Shown piece after piece: positions 8,569-21,700 of a stretch of 64,000 nucleotides of DNA. Within the stretch, counting starts at the first letter, position 1. Each line of letters starts with the position of its first letter. Source of the stretch: Salminus brasiliensis (lineage: Eukaryota; Chordata; Actinopteri; Characiformes; Bryconidae). The stretch covers positions 20,630,027 to 20,694,026 of the forward strand of contig NC_132893.1 of NCBI RefSeq assembly GCF_030463535.1, read 5' to 3'. Under the pieces are notes generated by a model that worked only from the letters and a program-made list of their open reading frames with translations, was not told the origin of the DNA and searched no databases. A program made the position numbers and the translations under genes.

Positions 8569-11500
8569 ATGGATGACATCTTCACCCAGTGCAGAGAGGG
8601 CAACGCTGTAGCGGTCCGCCTCTGGCTGGACAACACAGAGAATGACCTGAACCAGGGGTGAGTGGTCTCCCGAACAGACTAATAATGAGTTAGGGTGCTG
8701 GAAGAAGTCTGCAAGAATCAACTGAAGCATTAGACTCGTTGACAGTTTCACAGGAACGGCAGTAACGTTTCACAGTTATCACAAAATATAGTCATTTCAT
8801 ATTGCTGAAGTGACTTGGGAGCTTATAGTAGCCTGCATGATCGCTACGTTCATCTGACGACGTTTCTGCTCTCAAGCCGAACCTTCTAGTTCTTCTGCGT
8901 ACGTCCGACACTTATCTCCGTCCCCAATCTTCACAGTGAAGGCCGGTGCCTTTTGTTGAGTCAGATGCTTTTTTCGTCGTTGTTTAATCAGATTTAGAGG
9001 GTTTGGGGTTGGTCCTTGTTGTTTAACACAACAGATTAAGACAGCATTGCCTCATTTTGGGATTGTATAGTATGTTTTGTTATCAGGTGTGGTATTGTAT
9101 TGGTTTGCTCCCAGGTGGGTTAAAGATAGTTTGGTGTGAATTGCGCTTGGGGAAATCTAAAAATCAAAAAATAATTATTGCCATGTTTTCTTGTTAAAAC
9201 CATGAGATAGTATTGCTCATTGACACAGTAGCAGTCCATGAGCTCTATAATTAATGCTGTAGAGCTGCAGTTTTAAGATTGATAGGGAATGAAATATGTA
9301 CATGTACGTATCCTTTCATACTGTTTAGCAAGCTGCTCTCGGTAAGATCGCATACCCAACATGGCGATGATCACCTCTGAAACATGGTCATTGTGTTAAT
9401 TGTCAATCACTGATGATGTTCAGAATCAGAAATACTTTTGATTGATCCCAAAAGGTTTCCCAATTGCAGTTGTTACAGTCGCAACCGTTCATGTAAGAAT
9501 AAACAAAGAGGAAATAAAAATGAAATATGTACATGTTTAGAAATTATATTAATACATTATATGAATTGGCAATAACCGATGATGCATATAGAACTGTATA
9601 AAGCAGTAATGTTTGATTACATTGTCCTGTTGTCCAGGCCTACTGTAAATTCTTGTAATTCTTTTCACATGACCCAGGATTTGAGTGATTATTGGAAACA
9701 GAATGCATGTCAAATCAAATCAATGATTTCATTTGATTTAATTTAGCATGCATTCTGTTTCCAGTAACGTATCAGATTCCAGATTTTCAGCATTATTGGC
9801 TACGCCATGTTAACCTTTCCAGGCAGGTCTGATAATGCATCATTGTGCAAGACTTCTGTTATGTTCCTGCTTTGTCTTTCAAGACAAAATGTACTGTGCT
9901 TTTTAGAATCAGATATATTTAAAATATTTTAAAATTCCAGCTGCACTGTAGGGATCAAGTTGTCATTAGCTATGTTTTTATTTAGCTTTGCTGATACTCA
10001 CTGTACTGGGCTGATGTGCTCTCGAAAGGGGTACCTGGTTAGTGGTGTTAAAAGTCTTTACCCTGCTTCGCCCCATTAGGCGGTAGTTTGACACATAAGG
10101 TACATTTACATTTAAGGCATTTAGCAGACACTCTTATCCACTCTTATATAAGCAATTTACAAAACTTCTTCACTGTATCCTAGTTTGTATCGTCTAGGAT
10201 CCAAAAGATACTTTTTAGCTTAGGCGTTACTAAATACAGAAGTTAGTATGGAGACTACATTGCTTGACATGAGATGTGTCTTCCGTTGGCGCTTTTTGTT
10301 CCACCATTTCGATGCCAGAACAGGAAAAAAGTCTGGATGCTGCCGTCTTCTGTGGATCTTGAAGGATGGCGGGTCAAGCCGAGCCGTACTTAAAGCTCAA
10401 AGGGTTCTTAGTACATATTGGCTTTTGACCATCGCCATTAAGTACGGAGGGGTCAGTCCATTCTTGGCTTGGTAGGCCAGGGTCAGGGTTTTGAATCTGA
10501 TGCGGGCAGCAGCTACAGGAAGCCTGGACAAGGACCTGGTTTCAGCACTTTATTTAAGTGGTTTCTGCAGATGGTAGTGTTGTCCATATTGCCATCTAGC
10601 AGTTAGACAGCTGCTGCAACTCACAAAATGTTGATCATATGATCTGTCCAGCTCTCAGGATCAGCTAAATTACCGGTCGATTGCGGGTTGCATATTTGGG
10701 CTGAAAACCGACTGAGACTGATGCATAGCTTGATCGATCCTTCCACGTCTGTTTATGATGCCTGTGTTTTGCAAAGATGGCATGTAACCCTGTTAACTTG
10801 TAGTGGTTCTTTGCATTTGTTTGGGTGGAAACCAAACTGTAGCATTGTCTGTAAATTGCTACTACTGGGTATCAGCATTGGCCTGATATAAAACACAAAT
10901 TATGGATTGGATACAAGAGGGGAAAACATTGATCCAATTCGCCAACAAAGCTAGAGCAGAATTGCTTGTGACATATGCATTTTGTAGTATAATTATTATA
11001 TTAAAAAATCATGGCTGTGGCAAAAAAAAAATACATATATGTTTATGCTCACACACATTGGTAATGAAATTTACTGTCAGCACATCAATGAACCTCCCTG
11101 AATTCTTCAGACATGTTTCTGAGAGTGAAGTTATTGACCACTGGGAGAGCAGTATTGCTAGCCAATGGTGCAAGGAAGGGCACTTTCAGAAGGTGACATA
11201 ATGGAAAAGGCTCTGCACGTGCTGGAGGAGAGAATTGAAAATATATCCCTATATGGTACAGAGAATACACAGCGTTGATCCATGACTCTGTCTTGAAATA
11301 CCTCCCCCCCCCCCTGCCAAACTCTTGCTCATAGCAGCCTTGGCCTCCAGTCTTTTCTGCATTCTGGTAATGTTTTCCAGACAGCTGGTGCAGCAGAATG
11401 ACTGTAGGTCCTTCCAAACAGGTAGATCAGTGGTTTTAGTCATGCTGATTCGTTCTATTCACAGTTTAGTTCACATTTAGTGACCATTTCATCAGAGATC

Positions 11501-14500
11501 CTTGAACCTTTCTTCTACTACCTGGGTCTGATGAGTCCAATTAAAGCCAGAAGCTCTTCAGAAGCTGAGTTGCACACATTTGTATTAATTTTGAACCCAT
11601 CCCTCTGCTTTTAATTAGGCTCTTTACTGCAGGAATACAGTGTGGTGTGGTTAACACGCCCAGTGGGAAGTGTTAACACGCCAGAGCGCATTCACCCTGC
11701 GTTCAGCGGATCACAGGCATCGGCATGCTCGCAGCAGGCAGTGCTAACTGCCCCTCAGGGTAGGGGCACAGTCACGTGAGGAGGTTAGAGAATCGTCATG
11801 TCCGATGCAGATTTTTATCTTGGCATTTCCTGCACACTTCAAACCATAAAAGCCACCGAAGAGATGCTGAGTAGCCGGGCTGCTCCTGTTGCTTGACTCG
11901 AAAGGAGTCTGAGATGAAGAATCCCCTCTGGTCCAGACCAGGCCAAACTGTGTTCCTAGGAATCTGTCTGTATGTGTTTTACAGTGTGACTAATGTAAGG
12001 GATGTGTCGCGTTACGCGTAGCCTCTTGCGCTATACTGAGTCAGAGCAGGGAGGGGGAGGAGTAGCTGGACTGTGCAGGAATGGCAGGGACAAATAGTTT
12101 CCATACTATGAGCTCACTAACCAGAGCATGCTGACTTGAGCCTTAACAGTCCATTCTGACATTTTCTCTCTCGCGCGCACACTCCCTCTCGTGCCGTACT
12201 CTCTCTCCCATTCTCTCTCACTCTCCTCCTGTGTTTTCCTTTTCCCAAAATTGAAATCTGCAGCCAAGGGTTTTGGTTTCCATTGCTGTTCACTCGCTCA
12301 AGTGTAACGCTACCTCTAATTATGCTGCTTTGGACCTCTCTCCAGAGCCTGGCTCTCAGGACCTCATCTAACGCATAATGTGCAGTTCTCCTTCTATAGC
12401 TTGTTGTGCTGGAGCAGGCATCTAGATGTCATGACCCCAAGTTGTTGTGGGAGGGGACAGGAAATGGCAAATGCACAGTTGCCTCATTTATGACCATAGC
12501 AGGTTTCAGTTAGGGAAATGGACTTAACATACTGTATCTAAAACAGCTTATCTATAGGCTGGTCTTATCTGAGGAAATGCAGTGCTCAAAGGGTCTCTGA
12601 AAAAGCAAAAAAAAAAAAAAAAGAAAAAAAAGAAGGTAGGATTCGGCTCACTGGCGTCTGGTGGTCTGAAACCCTAATTTTAAGCTTGTTAAAGTGAAGC
12701 AGTAAAGTTCAGATTCATGTAATTGGTGCAGGGCTTTTCCCATACCTATTTGTCTCATAATGGGGTTTGTGCATCATGCCATTTGTGGTTCTTGGTTGAA
12801 TTAGCAAAGCTCCCCGTCCGGATGTCTGAATACAACCTACATGCATTTGGCCTGTGACGGCATACTGAGCAACACTGGAGACCGACATGTAGACATGTAT
12901 TGTAAATAACAGAATGGCTCCACCTGAAGTAGAGTCACTGTTTGCGTGATTTGGCAATGGCTAAGAATAGCATGGTCTCCTCTCACATCCTCTTTTATAT
13001 TAGCTCTGAAGCACAAGGATGCTAGAAAGTACTGCTCTTCGTTGCTGTGGTTCATTTATTGCCAGACACAGAGTAGCTTTTGTGTTTCATTTTCACTTTC
13101 CTGCTTTATACTTTCTGCTATACATAGTTTAACATCAGCCCAGCTCATTTAGCTGGTTAGTGTTTGGAATATCTCATTAATGACTCATTTTTTTGTCTCA
13201 TCTTTCAGAAATGACCCAATTTCTTTCTTTTTTATTAAATGAATTTGTAGATTTTGGAAGGCAAGGAATCATTAAAACTCTTCAGGGTAGAACGTCTCTG
13301 GAATTGTGGTTCAGAGGTTCTGCTCTAGTGTGCTCTAGAACGTAAACAAGCTCCACCCAGCACTTATTGAACGTTTAGATGTCATCAAGACCTCCCCAAT
13401 ACCCCCCCCCCCCATTCCCCCCCAACGTGGCTTTTATTTCCACAGTTTTTGTGTTCGTCACTGTAGTCAGTAGAAAACAGAAGTGGATAAGGATGTGACT
13501 ACCATCACTGTCCCAAAAATAGTAGCTGCAATCAGAATTAAAGTCGCAAAGGAACTGTCCTACTAGGGCTTCACGATATGTGGGGGGAGGGGGTCTGACA
13601 TTACATTCCAGTATTTTAAAATACAGGGATCTTTACCAAATTTCACCAGAAGTCAAAGATCCAACATGTCATGATGTTAATAATGCACTCTGTGTATCTG
13701 AGATTGGAGTGAAATAAGTAAGTAAACAACCTGCTTATGCTACTTCAAGGTTGTGCCTTAGTTTGGTTTTCCATTAAAAACTTGCATCTCAAACACGAGC
13801 AATCCACTTGTGAGTTTTTTTTTTTTTTTTTAAGCGGAGAAAGAGGGCAGGAAGTTCGTCACCATAGCACACTTCATGTTAGATGAACAGACTAGCAAGT
13901 GGTACAAGTGTGAATGTATTAAAAGATGAACAGTATTTCCCCTATCAAATTATGATGAGTAATGAGAGTTCAGGATACTAACCCCAACACTGGGGTCCGT
14001 AAAACCAAAATAGACTTGCGTATTAAATGAGACGATCCCAAAAACGTATTATTTTGTCTTATTATATTGAAGCTCTCAAAATGTTGATATCCAGCCCACA
14101 AGCAAAAGCCCCTACTTATTGGGAATACGGGTTGCTACGTGGAGCAGACCTCATGATTGTCGTGTCTTCAGAATGGGAGCCCAAACAAAGACAAATGCAT
14201 GCTAAACTGGTCTACTGATCAAACTGGACAACTGCAGCTGACTTGAGAAAGCCAAACCCAGTGAATGAGTGCAAGGGGCAAGGCTTAAAGCTAACCAGCT
14301 ACAATGTCTCCAGTTTATAGCAGAAGGGCAGCAGCACTATCTGGTAGAACTCTGGAAAAATGCTGTAGCATGCAGCAGCTTTGAGTTTTGCCAGTGCCAT
14401 AAACCAGACAATCAAAGCAAAGCTCATCTTCTTCTTTTTATATATATCTTTCTTCCCACAAGCCCATTTCCATAAAAGGAAAATTAACATATTTCATGCA

Positions 14501-15215
14501 GACAAAATAACAGGCTTGTAAAATTGCATCTGAGCAGATTTCACCCCAACCCGAGTCACACACTTGCATGTATACATATATATGTTGTTTTAAATTTGCA
14601 AATGTGAGACCAATAGTACTGTTCTACACAGTAGAACTAGCAAACACCACTAACCACACAAAACAGCACAAACACTGCAGACCGCATTTAACCATCACAA
14701 CAGTCAGAAAGCCAAAGAAGGCAGGTCGAAAGTGAGTGCGTTTGCTAGATAAGCAGCTCTTTCTGGTTGTGTTTCCACTCTGAACTGCACGGTGCAGTGG
14801 GAGTATGAGAATTTACGGGCTCTCTCAGCTAGTGCTCAGAGTTCGACAGCGTAATAAATGTGCTTTATTCCAAAACGAAAAGGATGTTTTATGTTGAGAG
14901 ATGGTGCAGAATGTTACGGAAGCCCCGAACGATGACTGATGACCACATTTACCTGGGAAAACGGGCCTAGAAGCACTGATCAATTTATTTTAGTAAAATT
15001 ATTCCATAGCTTTTTCCTTCTATTCAGTGAACTTATTGTCTATTAAGTCATTTGGATACTCAATTTCAGCATGGATCGGCATCAGTATCCATAATATAAA
15101 AAAAAGTGGGAAAATGATCATGTACCTTATGTTATAATTAAATCAAGAAATCTTACTGCAGTTGTGCATCTCTATTCTGCAGTGTGTTTCTGAAAGTATT
15201 TCTAAAACTAATATT

Positions 15216-15252
<37 letters not shown>

Positions 15253-18200
15253 TTCTACACTGTTGGTGTTAATGATGTAGGCCTTCAGACTCCACGTCCT
15301 TACAAGGACAAGAGAAACTGTCTGCGTACAGACCACAACGCCCACACACACTAAAAAGGCAAGGGGAGTGGGCAGGGGGTCGTGTGTGTATGGAGGGAGG
15401 GAGCGAGGGAGCGAGTATTATTTCCTGTCATTCCCGCTCTCGTTTCCCCAGACCATCCCTCGCTCTCATCGATAGTGTCAGTCTTCTCTCAGAGAGTCGC
15501 ACAGCGACAACCAGACTCTAGAGCTTCATATTAGACGTACAGGAGGAAGACAGATAAAAGCTTTAAAAAAAAGCCCCTTTTTCTTTCTTCCCTTCCTCTG
15601 TTTTTTTTTTTTCTTTCACTTTTTTCAAGTCTTTTCAGCATAGGAGAGCGAGAAAACCTCCCTGTTGAAATTGTGTGGCCGAGCGTAGCTGTTTGGAAGG
15701 CCGTAAATAAATGACTTGCTGAAACTCCCACTGGGAAGATGAATATTCCTCTCATGTGTTTCCATCTTGTTTTTTTAAATATCCTGTTTATTTCTCTTCC
15801 TGACAAAGGGAGCTGTCTGAAATGCGACTTGGCTGCTCCTTCTTACATGGTAGCAGCGTATCTAGAGAACTCTAACCTCTCTGGCTGAAGCCAAACCTCA
15901 ATTGTCCTGCTCTGCTTTTGTCTTGCTCTGCTCTTTTGGAACCTTCTTTTTACCTCTTCTTCTTTGCTGCTCTTCTCTTGCTCTGCTCTCCTCTTGCTCT
16001 GCTCTGCTCTTGCTTTGCTCTGCTCTGCTCTCCTCTTGCTCTGCTCTCCTCTTGCTCTGCTCTCCTCTTGCTCTGCTCTCCTCTTGCTCTCCTCTTGCTC
16101 TCCTCTTGCTCTGCTCTCGCTCTGCTCTGCTCTCCTCTTGCTCTGCTCTCCTCTTGCTCTCCTCTTGCTCTCCTCTTGCTCTGCTCTCCTCTTGCTCTGC
16201 TCTCCTCTTGCTCTGCTCTCCTCTTGCTCTGCTCTCGCTCTGCTCTGCTCTCCTCTTGCTTTGCTCTGCTCTTGCCGTGCTTTGCTCTTCTCTTGCTCTG
16301 CTCTTTTGTTCCCTTCTTCTTTTGCTCTTAGCTTTTCTTTTGCTTTGCTTTGCTTTTCTTTTGCTCTGCTCTTTTGTTACCTTCTCTTCCCTTATTTTGC
16401 TCTTCTCTTTTGACTCTCTTTAGCTCTCCTCTTTTCTTTTGCTCTTCTTTGCTGCTCTTCTGCTTTTTTGCTGCTCTTCTCTGTTCATCTGCTTTCTCTT
16501 CTCTTTTCTTCAATTTCTCACCTTCTGTTCTGTTTCTCTTCTCTACCCTTTTGCTCTTCTGCCCTGTTTCAGTTCCTTTGCTCTTCTCTTTTTCCTTTTC
16601 TCTCCATTCTCTCTCTCTCTGTGTGTGGTCTGGTCAGTTGTGGTCACATGTCAGTGCTGTTGCAGCTGTCTTAACGTTGGCCATGCTAGGTTAACAGTAG
16701 CTCAGGAGGCCAGTGTTTACATAATTACATCAAAATTACAGCAGTACGCCGTTATCACAGAATGACTGGACTAATAAAAATATAGAAGCGCTTTTTGCAA
16801 TCTTCAGTAATTACTAGTCTGTAAAGTACAGGAGGTCAGTGTTCATTATTAGCAGTTAAAGTAATGGTACTGTAAGCATGACTGATGAGCGTTTGCTGCA
16901 GTGCTGTTAATCACACTACAGCTTCGGCCGGGGCGACAGTGTGTCTTTACTCTGACTGTAAAAAGGAAATGGATGGCCTGAGAAAGAATCCTGCACTCAT
17001 ATATAAATAAAGCCTGGTGCTGAGTGAGGGAGCACACACACACATATATGCACACAAATGGGGGAGGATGCGCAGTGGGCAGAAGGGCCCAGTTAACTAC
17101 TGTTTATATTTAACCCGTCGGGGGAGCCTTAGAGACAGACAGCTGAGCCAGGGATCACCCTCTCTCTCGCTCTCTCTGTGTGTGTCCGTCTGCCTGTCCA
17201 TCCGAAGGGAGTGGAAGGTAGAATTGTCCAGTTTGTCAGTAAACACTGCATACCACTGTTCATCATTTGGGATGACATTCCTGGAGTAATGGCAATATTT
17301 ATAGAATTGAAATTGCATCTTATATTTACAACCAATAATGGCTATCCGGATGAATGGGTCTCTGCCTCGGGCCAATATCATCAGAGCAGGGGAAAATGAT
17401 CCAATCCTGTAGTGTGATATGAGGCAGGAGGGTGGTGTAATAGTTTATTTTTTTAAATACATTTCATTGAAAGGTTTTTTAGCAAACTTTTTTGGCAGCT
17501 TTATTTTAAGAGTGTGTTAACAAGACTGTGGGTACAGACTAAGCACTGACTGAGACATAGCACAGTAGATAGCAGCACTGTCCCATACACATAAGAAGAG
17601 GGGTCTATACCCTGTCCAGGCAGAAGTGGCGCTGCTTTACCAATTTATATTTTTGTAACAATGTGATGTTGCATTTGCCACCTGTTGTTTCTGCTATTAT
17701 GTTGTGCGGCAAAATGCTTCGTTACACCTGTATCAAGTGAACGCACACTGTCCAATCCCTAATCCAGCAAAGCAGCCCAAAAACAAAATGCCCCCTCCAC
17801 ATACTTCACAGTTGGGATGAGGTTCTGGTGTTGGTGTGGCGTTTTGAATTTCTTTGAGAACATCAGCATCCTTTTTTGGAACATCAGGTAGTCTTGGGTA
17901 AACTTGAGACCTACCAGAGTTGTAATTCATTTTTTGACAGCAGCAGCTTCATTCACGTTGTCCTTCCATGAACAGCATTCTTTGTAGTGGACAGATTAAC
18001 AAAGGTCTTTGCAGTTTGTAGACTCTTCTGTAGGTATTTTGCTGTAACCCTTTAGGTTCTTTCTCGTCTCTTTCAGCAGTGCCCATTTTGAAGTGCCCCT
18101 CAAGTCTTAACAGAACGCCCACTCCTAGAGAGAGTAGCTGCAGCCCTGATATTTCTCATTTTGTAGACAGTGTGTGTACTCAAGGTTTGATGGACACCCA

Positions 18201-18651
18201 TGTCTTTAGTAATGCGTTAGTGGCCTTTTCCAGCTTCATGCTTCCATTTTTTCACAGGTCCTCTGATGGTTGTTTCCACTGAGTCATGTTTATAATAACT
18301 GTTTCTTGAGAAGTACAGATTTGTCAATAACCGTACTTTCTGTGCCATTTATTATACTGGTGAAGTACCTGTGAAACCCTCAATTCCAGTCTCCTGTCCT
18401 TATTTAAACACTTGCATATTAGCTCATGTAGAAGTCAATGTAAATGTTCACTTGCTTTTTGTAGCGTACACTGTGGGATCTCAGTTTACTCAGTGTTCTC
18501 AATAAAACACATGAACAGTAAATTTATTTGTGTGTTATTAGTTTAGTTAGATTGTGCAGAAATCACGTACAAATAGCTGCAAGTGACTTAACCACTGTGA
18601 TCTCTTTTGGAGACCTTTAACAAAGGAAGTTTAAAAAAAAAATGCATTAAG

Positions 18652-18704
<53 letters not shown>

Positions 18705-21700
18705 TTTGAAATGTGTATTTTCTGTTACAACATCAAGTGACGACTGTGTTTTTGCTGATGCTATCTGACTCCGAGGTGTTGGTGTGTGTGTGTGTAATTT
18801 CAGAGATGATCACGGGTTCAGTCCGCTGCACTGGGCGTGTCGCGAGGGCCGCTCTGGGGTGGTGGACATGCTCATCATGAGAGGCGCTCGCATCAATGTG
18901 ATGAATCGTGGAGACGACACACCATTGCACCTGGCTGCAAGCCACGGACACCGCGACATCCTGGGCAAGGTGTGAATAATGCACACATGCACACACCTCT
19001 CTGTCTAACAGTTTTTTGTTCAGACCTTGCCCAGAATAAAACAAAAGGCTACCAAACACACAGTCATGCACCTGTTGGCCAACCGCAGCATAGGTTCTAA
19101 GAAAGATGCGAACAGCCCTTTCCTTGACTGTTACACTGTCTCATCGACTGATGTGCACCTGCAAGCAGACGGTTAGATATTTCCACATTTTGGGCAGTGT
19201 GTAAACAGTATGATTTTTAAAACTGATCTTTTTCACTGCCTTTTTTTGTGGGTTGATTGATTGATGTCCCTCCAGAGATCAGTGAGGACCATCTGTCTAT
19301 TAAATTTTATAAAGTGAAGATGAAAATAAAGAAGAAATGAATTAACTGAGATTTCTACCTGTCTTTTAAAATAGAATGTGACCTGTTTGACTTGTTTTTT
19401 GTTTGTTTGTTTGTTTGTTTGTTTGTTTATTTGTTTTTTTTGTTTTTTTCTTCATCCAGCTGATTCAGTGCAAGGCAGACACCAATGCAGCTAATGAGCA
19501 TGGAAACACCCCTCTTCACTATGCCTGCTTCTGGGGCCATGACCTAGTGGCCGAGGTGAGTCTGCTGCCCCCTCTGTTGACCAAAATTTAGAACTGCAGT
19601 CATTGGGTACATGTGGATTATTGAAGGGGTGGTCACTTGAATGATGTTTAGGGATATCCTGATCCAGTCCAAGCATGTTATAAAGGATTAGGAACAGACT
19701 GTTCTTAATCTTAGTCCATTTCTTTCTTTGCCATAAACAAACATTATTTGCAGCCTGCAGGAGCGTGAGGAGTCTTCTCCTGAGGTTACAGAGCGGTTTA
19801 GATGTCCACAGTGTGGAACCGCTTTACATTAAACACGAAAACATCAATATCTGCAATGTTTTGACTGTGATTTCCTCCAGACACAGCAAAGTCATCTGGG
19901 AGGTCGGCCAAATTAAATTAGATGACATTAAACACGCTATAAAATAATATGTATAAAACAAAGAGCAGTCCACATTGTCACAGTATATAATTAATGCTGC
20001 TGCCTCAGTATTAATTGCCAGCATATCTTGCCTAAAGTATGTGACTGTAAGACAACCAGGTCGAGTCATCTTTAATAATGTTGTATTATTGGGAAAAAAC
20101 AATCAAATTTATTCATATAACAAATGTTTTTGTCTGCATAAAATAACTTCCAGCATTCAGCATTTGTCTCCTTCCCTTCCCTCTAGGATCTGGTCAGTAA
20201 TGGCGCTCAAGTGAGCATCTGCAACAAATACGGAGAAACTCCAATGGACAAAGCCAAGCCACACCTGCGTGACAATCTTAAAGGTAAGCTGTCAAAATAT
20301 CCTTTTGTAAGAAATCTTCTGTAGCTCCATCTACTTGCTTTGCTAAAAAAGAAAATGTTTAAATATGTTAATGCAGAAATGGCTGAGAAGCAGGGACAGA
20401 GTCTGACCAAAGTCCCCTTTAAGGACACCTTTTGGAAGGGCACGACTCGAACACGACCACGTAAGCACTGCCATGACATTCTGTGTTTCCATACTTGTGG
20501 GAAGTTGGGGATTTTCTGTTTCGGTTCTTCCTTTTTATATATATATATACACACATCTGACTGTGCCTTCTGTAATGTTTCCTGTTTGGTTTTATGACCG
20601 TAGGCAACGGCACACTAAACAAACATGCTGGGATAGACTACAAGCAACTCTCGTTTATGGCCAAGATCAATGAGAACCACTCTGGAGAGGTGAGCTTAGT
20701 GCTCTTTCATCAGTGGGCCACTATGCAAACGTTGCATTCAGCATAAGAGTTGCTCTTAATACGTCTTATTCTCTCTGTGGTGGTAGTTATGGAAGGGACG
20801 TTGGCAAGGCACAGAGATTGTGGTGAAAGTGTTCCACATTCGGGATTGGACCACCAGAAAGAGTCGGGACTTTAATGAGGAGTATCCCAAGCTAAGGTAC
20901 ACACATGCACATGCACACCTTCAAGTGGATCTGTTTCAAGTAATAGCTGCCATTATGCCAAGTTACATAGCAGATAGCAGCAAAGAATGCATCTGAAAGT
21001 GACAATTAAAATAGTTTTTAATGTTTTTACATTTCCTAAATATAATCAGTTTTGAATTGTAACATAAAAAGCTTCATTTATTATTCTCAAATTTTAGAAA
21101 AGAGTTGCATCATAGTAAAATCACAGATTTGCATCCCTAAAGAAAAGTATTCATAAAGGATTAGACCTTCCATTGTGCTCTGTTGTACATTTCAGCCATT
21201 TGTCCCATCTGTACACTTTGATGTCTTGTGGCCTGGGCAAGTTTACCTTAAGCCTTTGTTATTTCATATTCACTAATCACATTAATCACCAACATGCTCA
21301 AGAGATCCTACTTGATGGCATGATTCACAAATAAATACATCACAGTATGTAAACCTGTACACTGTATAGTTTTCTGATGGGATTTGAGGCCTATTATTCT
21401 TTTGTGCCAAATTAGCAAACTAGATTAACAGATCAAAAGAAACAGTGCTGAAATGCACGCTGTGTCTCAGGCCCTGAATAGTTCTCAGAGTGAAGTGGGA
21501 AGAAGGCCATAAACTTTGAACTGCCCCTGTCTAAGAAACTTGCCATTAACTGTCTGTTGAACATTTGTCTTATTTCTATGTATCTGTGTTTGTGTGTGTG
21601 TTTGTGTCACCTTGCTGTAGAATCTTCTCTCACCCTAACGTGTTGCCCATGTTGGGGGCGTGTCAGGCACCCCCCGCTCCCCACCCCATCATCATCACAC

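Larger units (their letters stand above)
8658..18803 (+). other. ilk intron 1 (10.1 kb), repeat-rich
   Basis: The intron runs from donor GTGAGT at 8658 to the acceptor at 18803, separating the 29-codon first coding exon from the ankyrin exons. It contains a hairpin (9694-9762), an L2-type LINE fragment (10100-10540), poly-A and poly-C runs (12608-12640, 11307-11318, 13403-13428), a GT/GC run (15212-15250), a 0.7 kb polypyrimidine minisatellite (15900-16610), a minus-strand repeat (17735-18285) and a long GT run (18653-18702). I see no additional gene; the longer ORFs are in simple sequence. Long first introns often carry enhancers, but none can be pointed to from sequence alone. Confidence 0.75.

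Noticed and set aside
10902-11443. Overlapping ORFs of about 100 codons on both strands in ilk intron 1
   Set aside because: No recognisable domain, no splice context, and a poly-C run interrupts the region; treated as chance.
15902-16694. Several overlapping forward ORFs of 114-173 codons rich in Leu, Ser and Cys
   Set aside because: They lie in the polypyrimidine minisatellite; the 16-nt unit keeps all three frames open and yields the same peptide in each.
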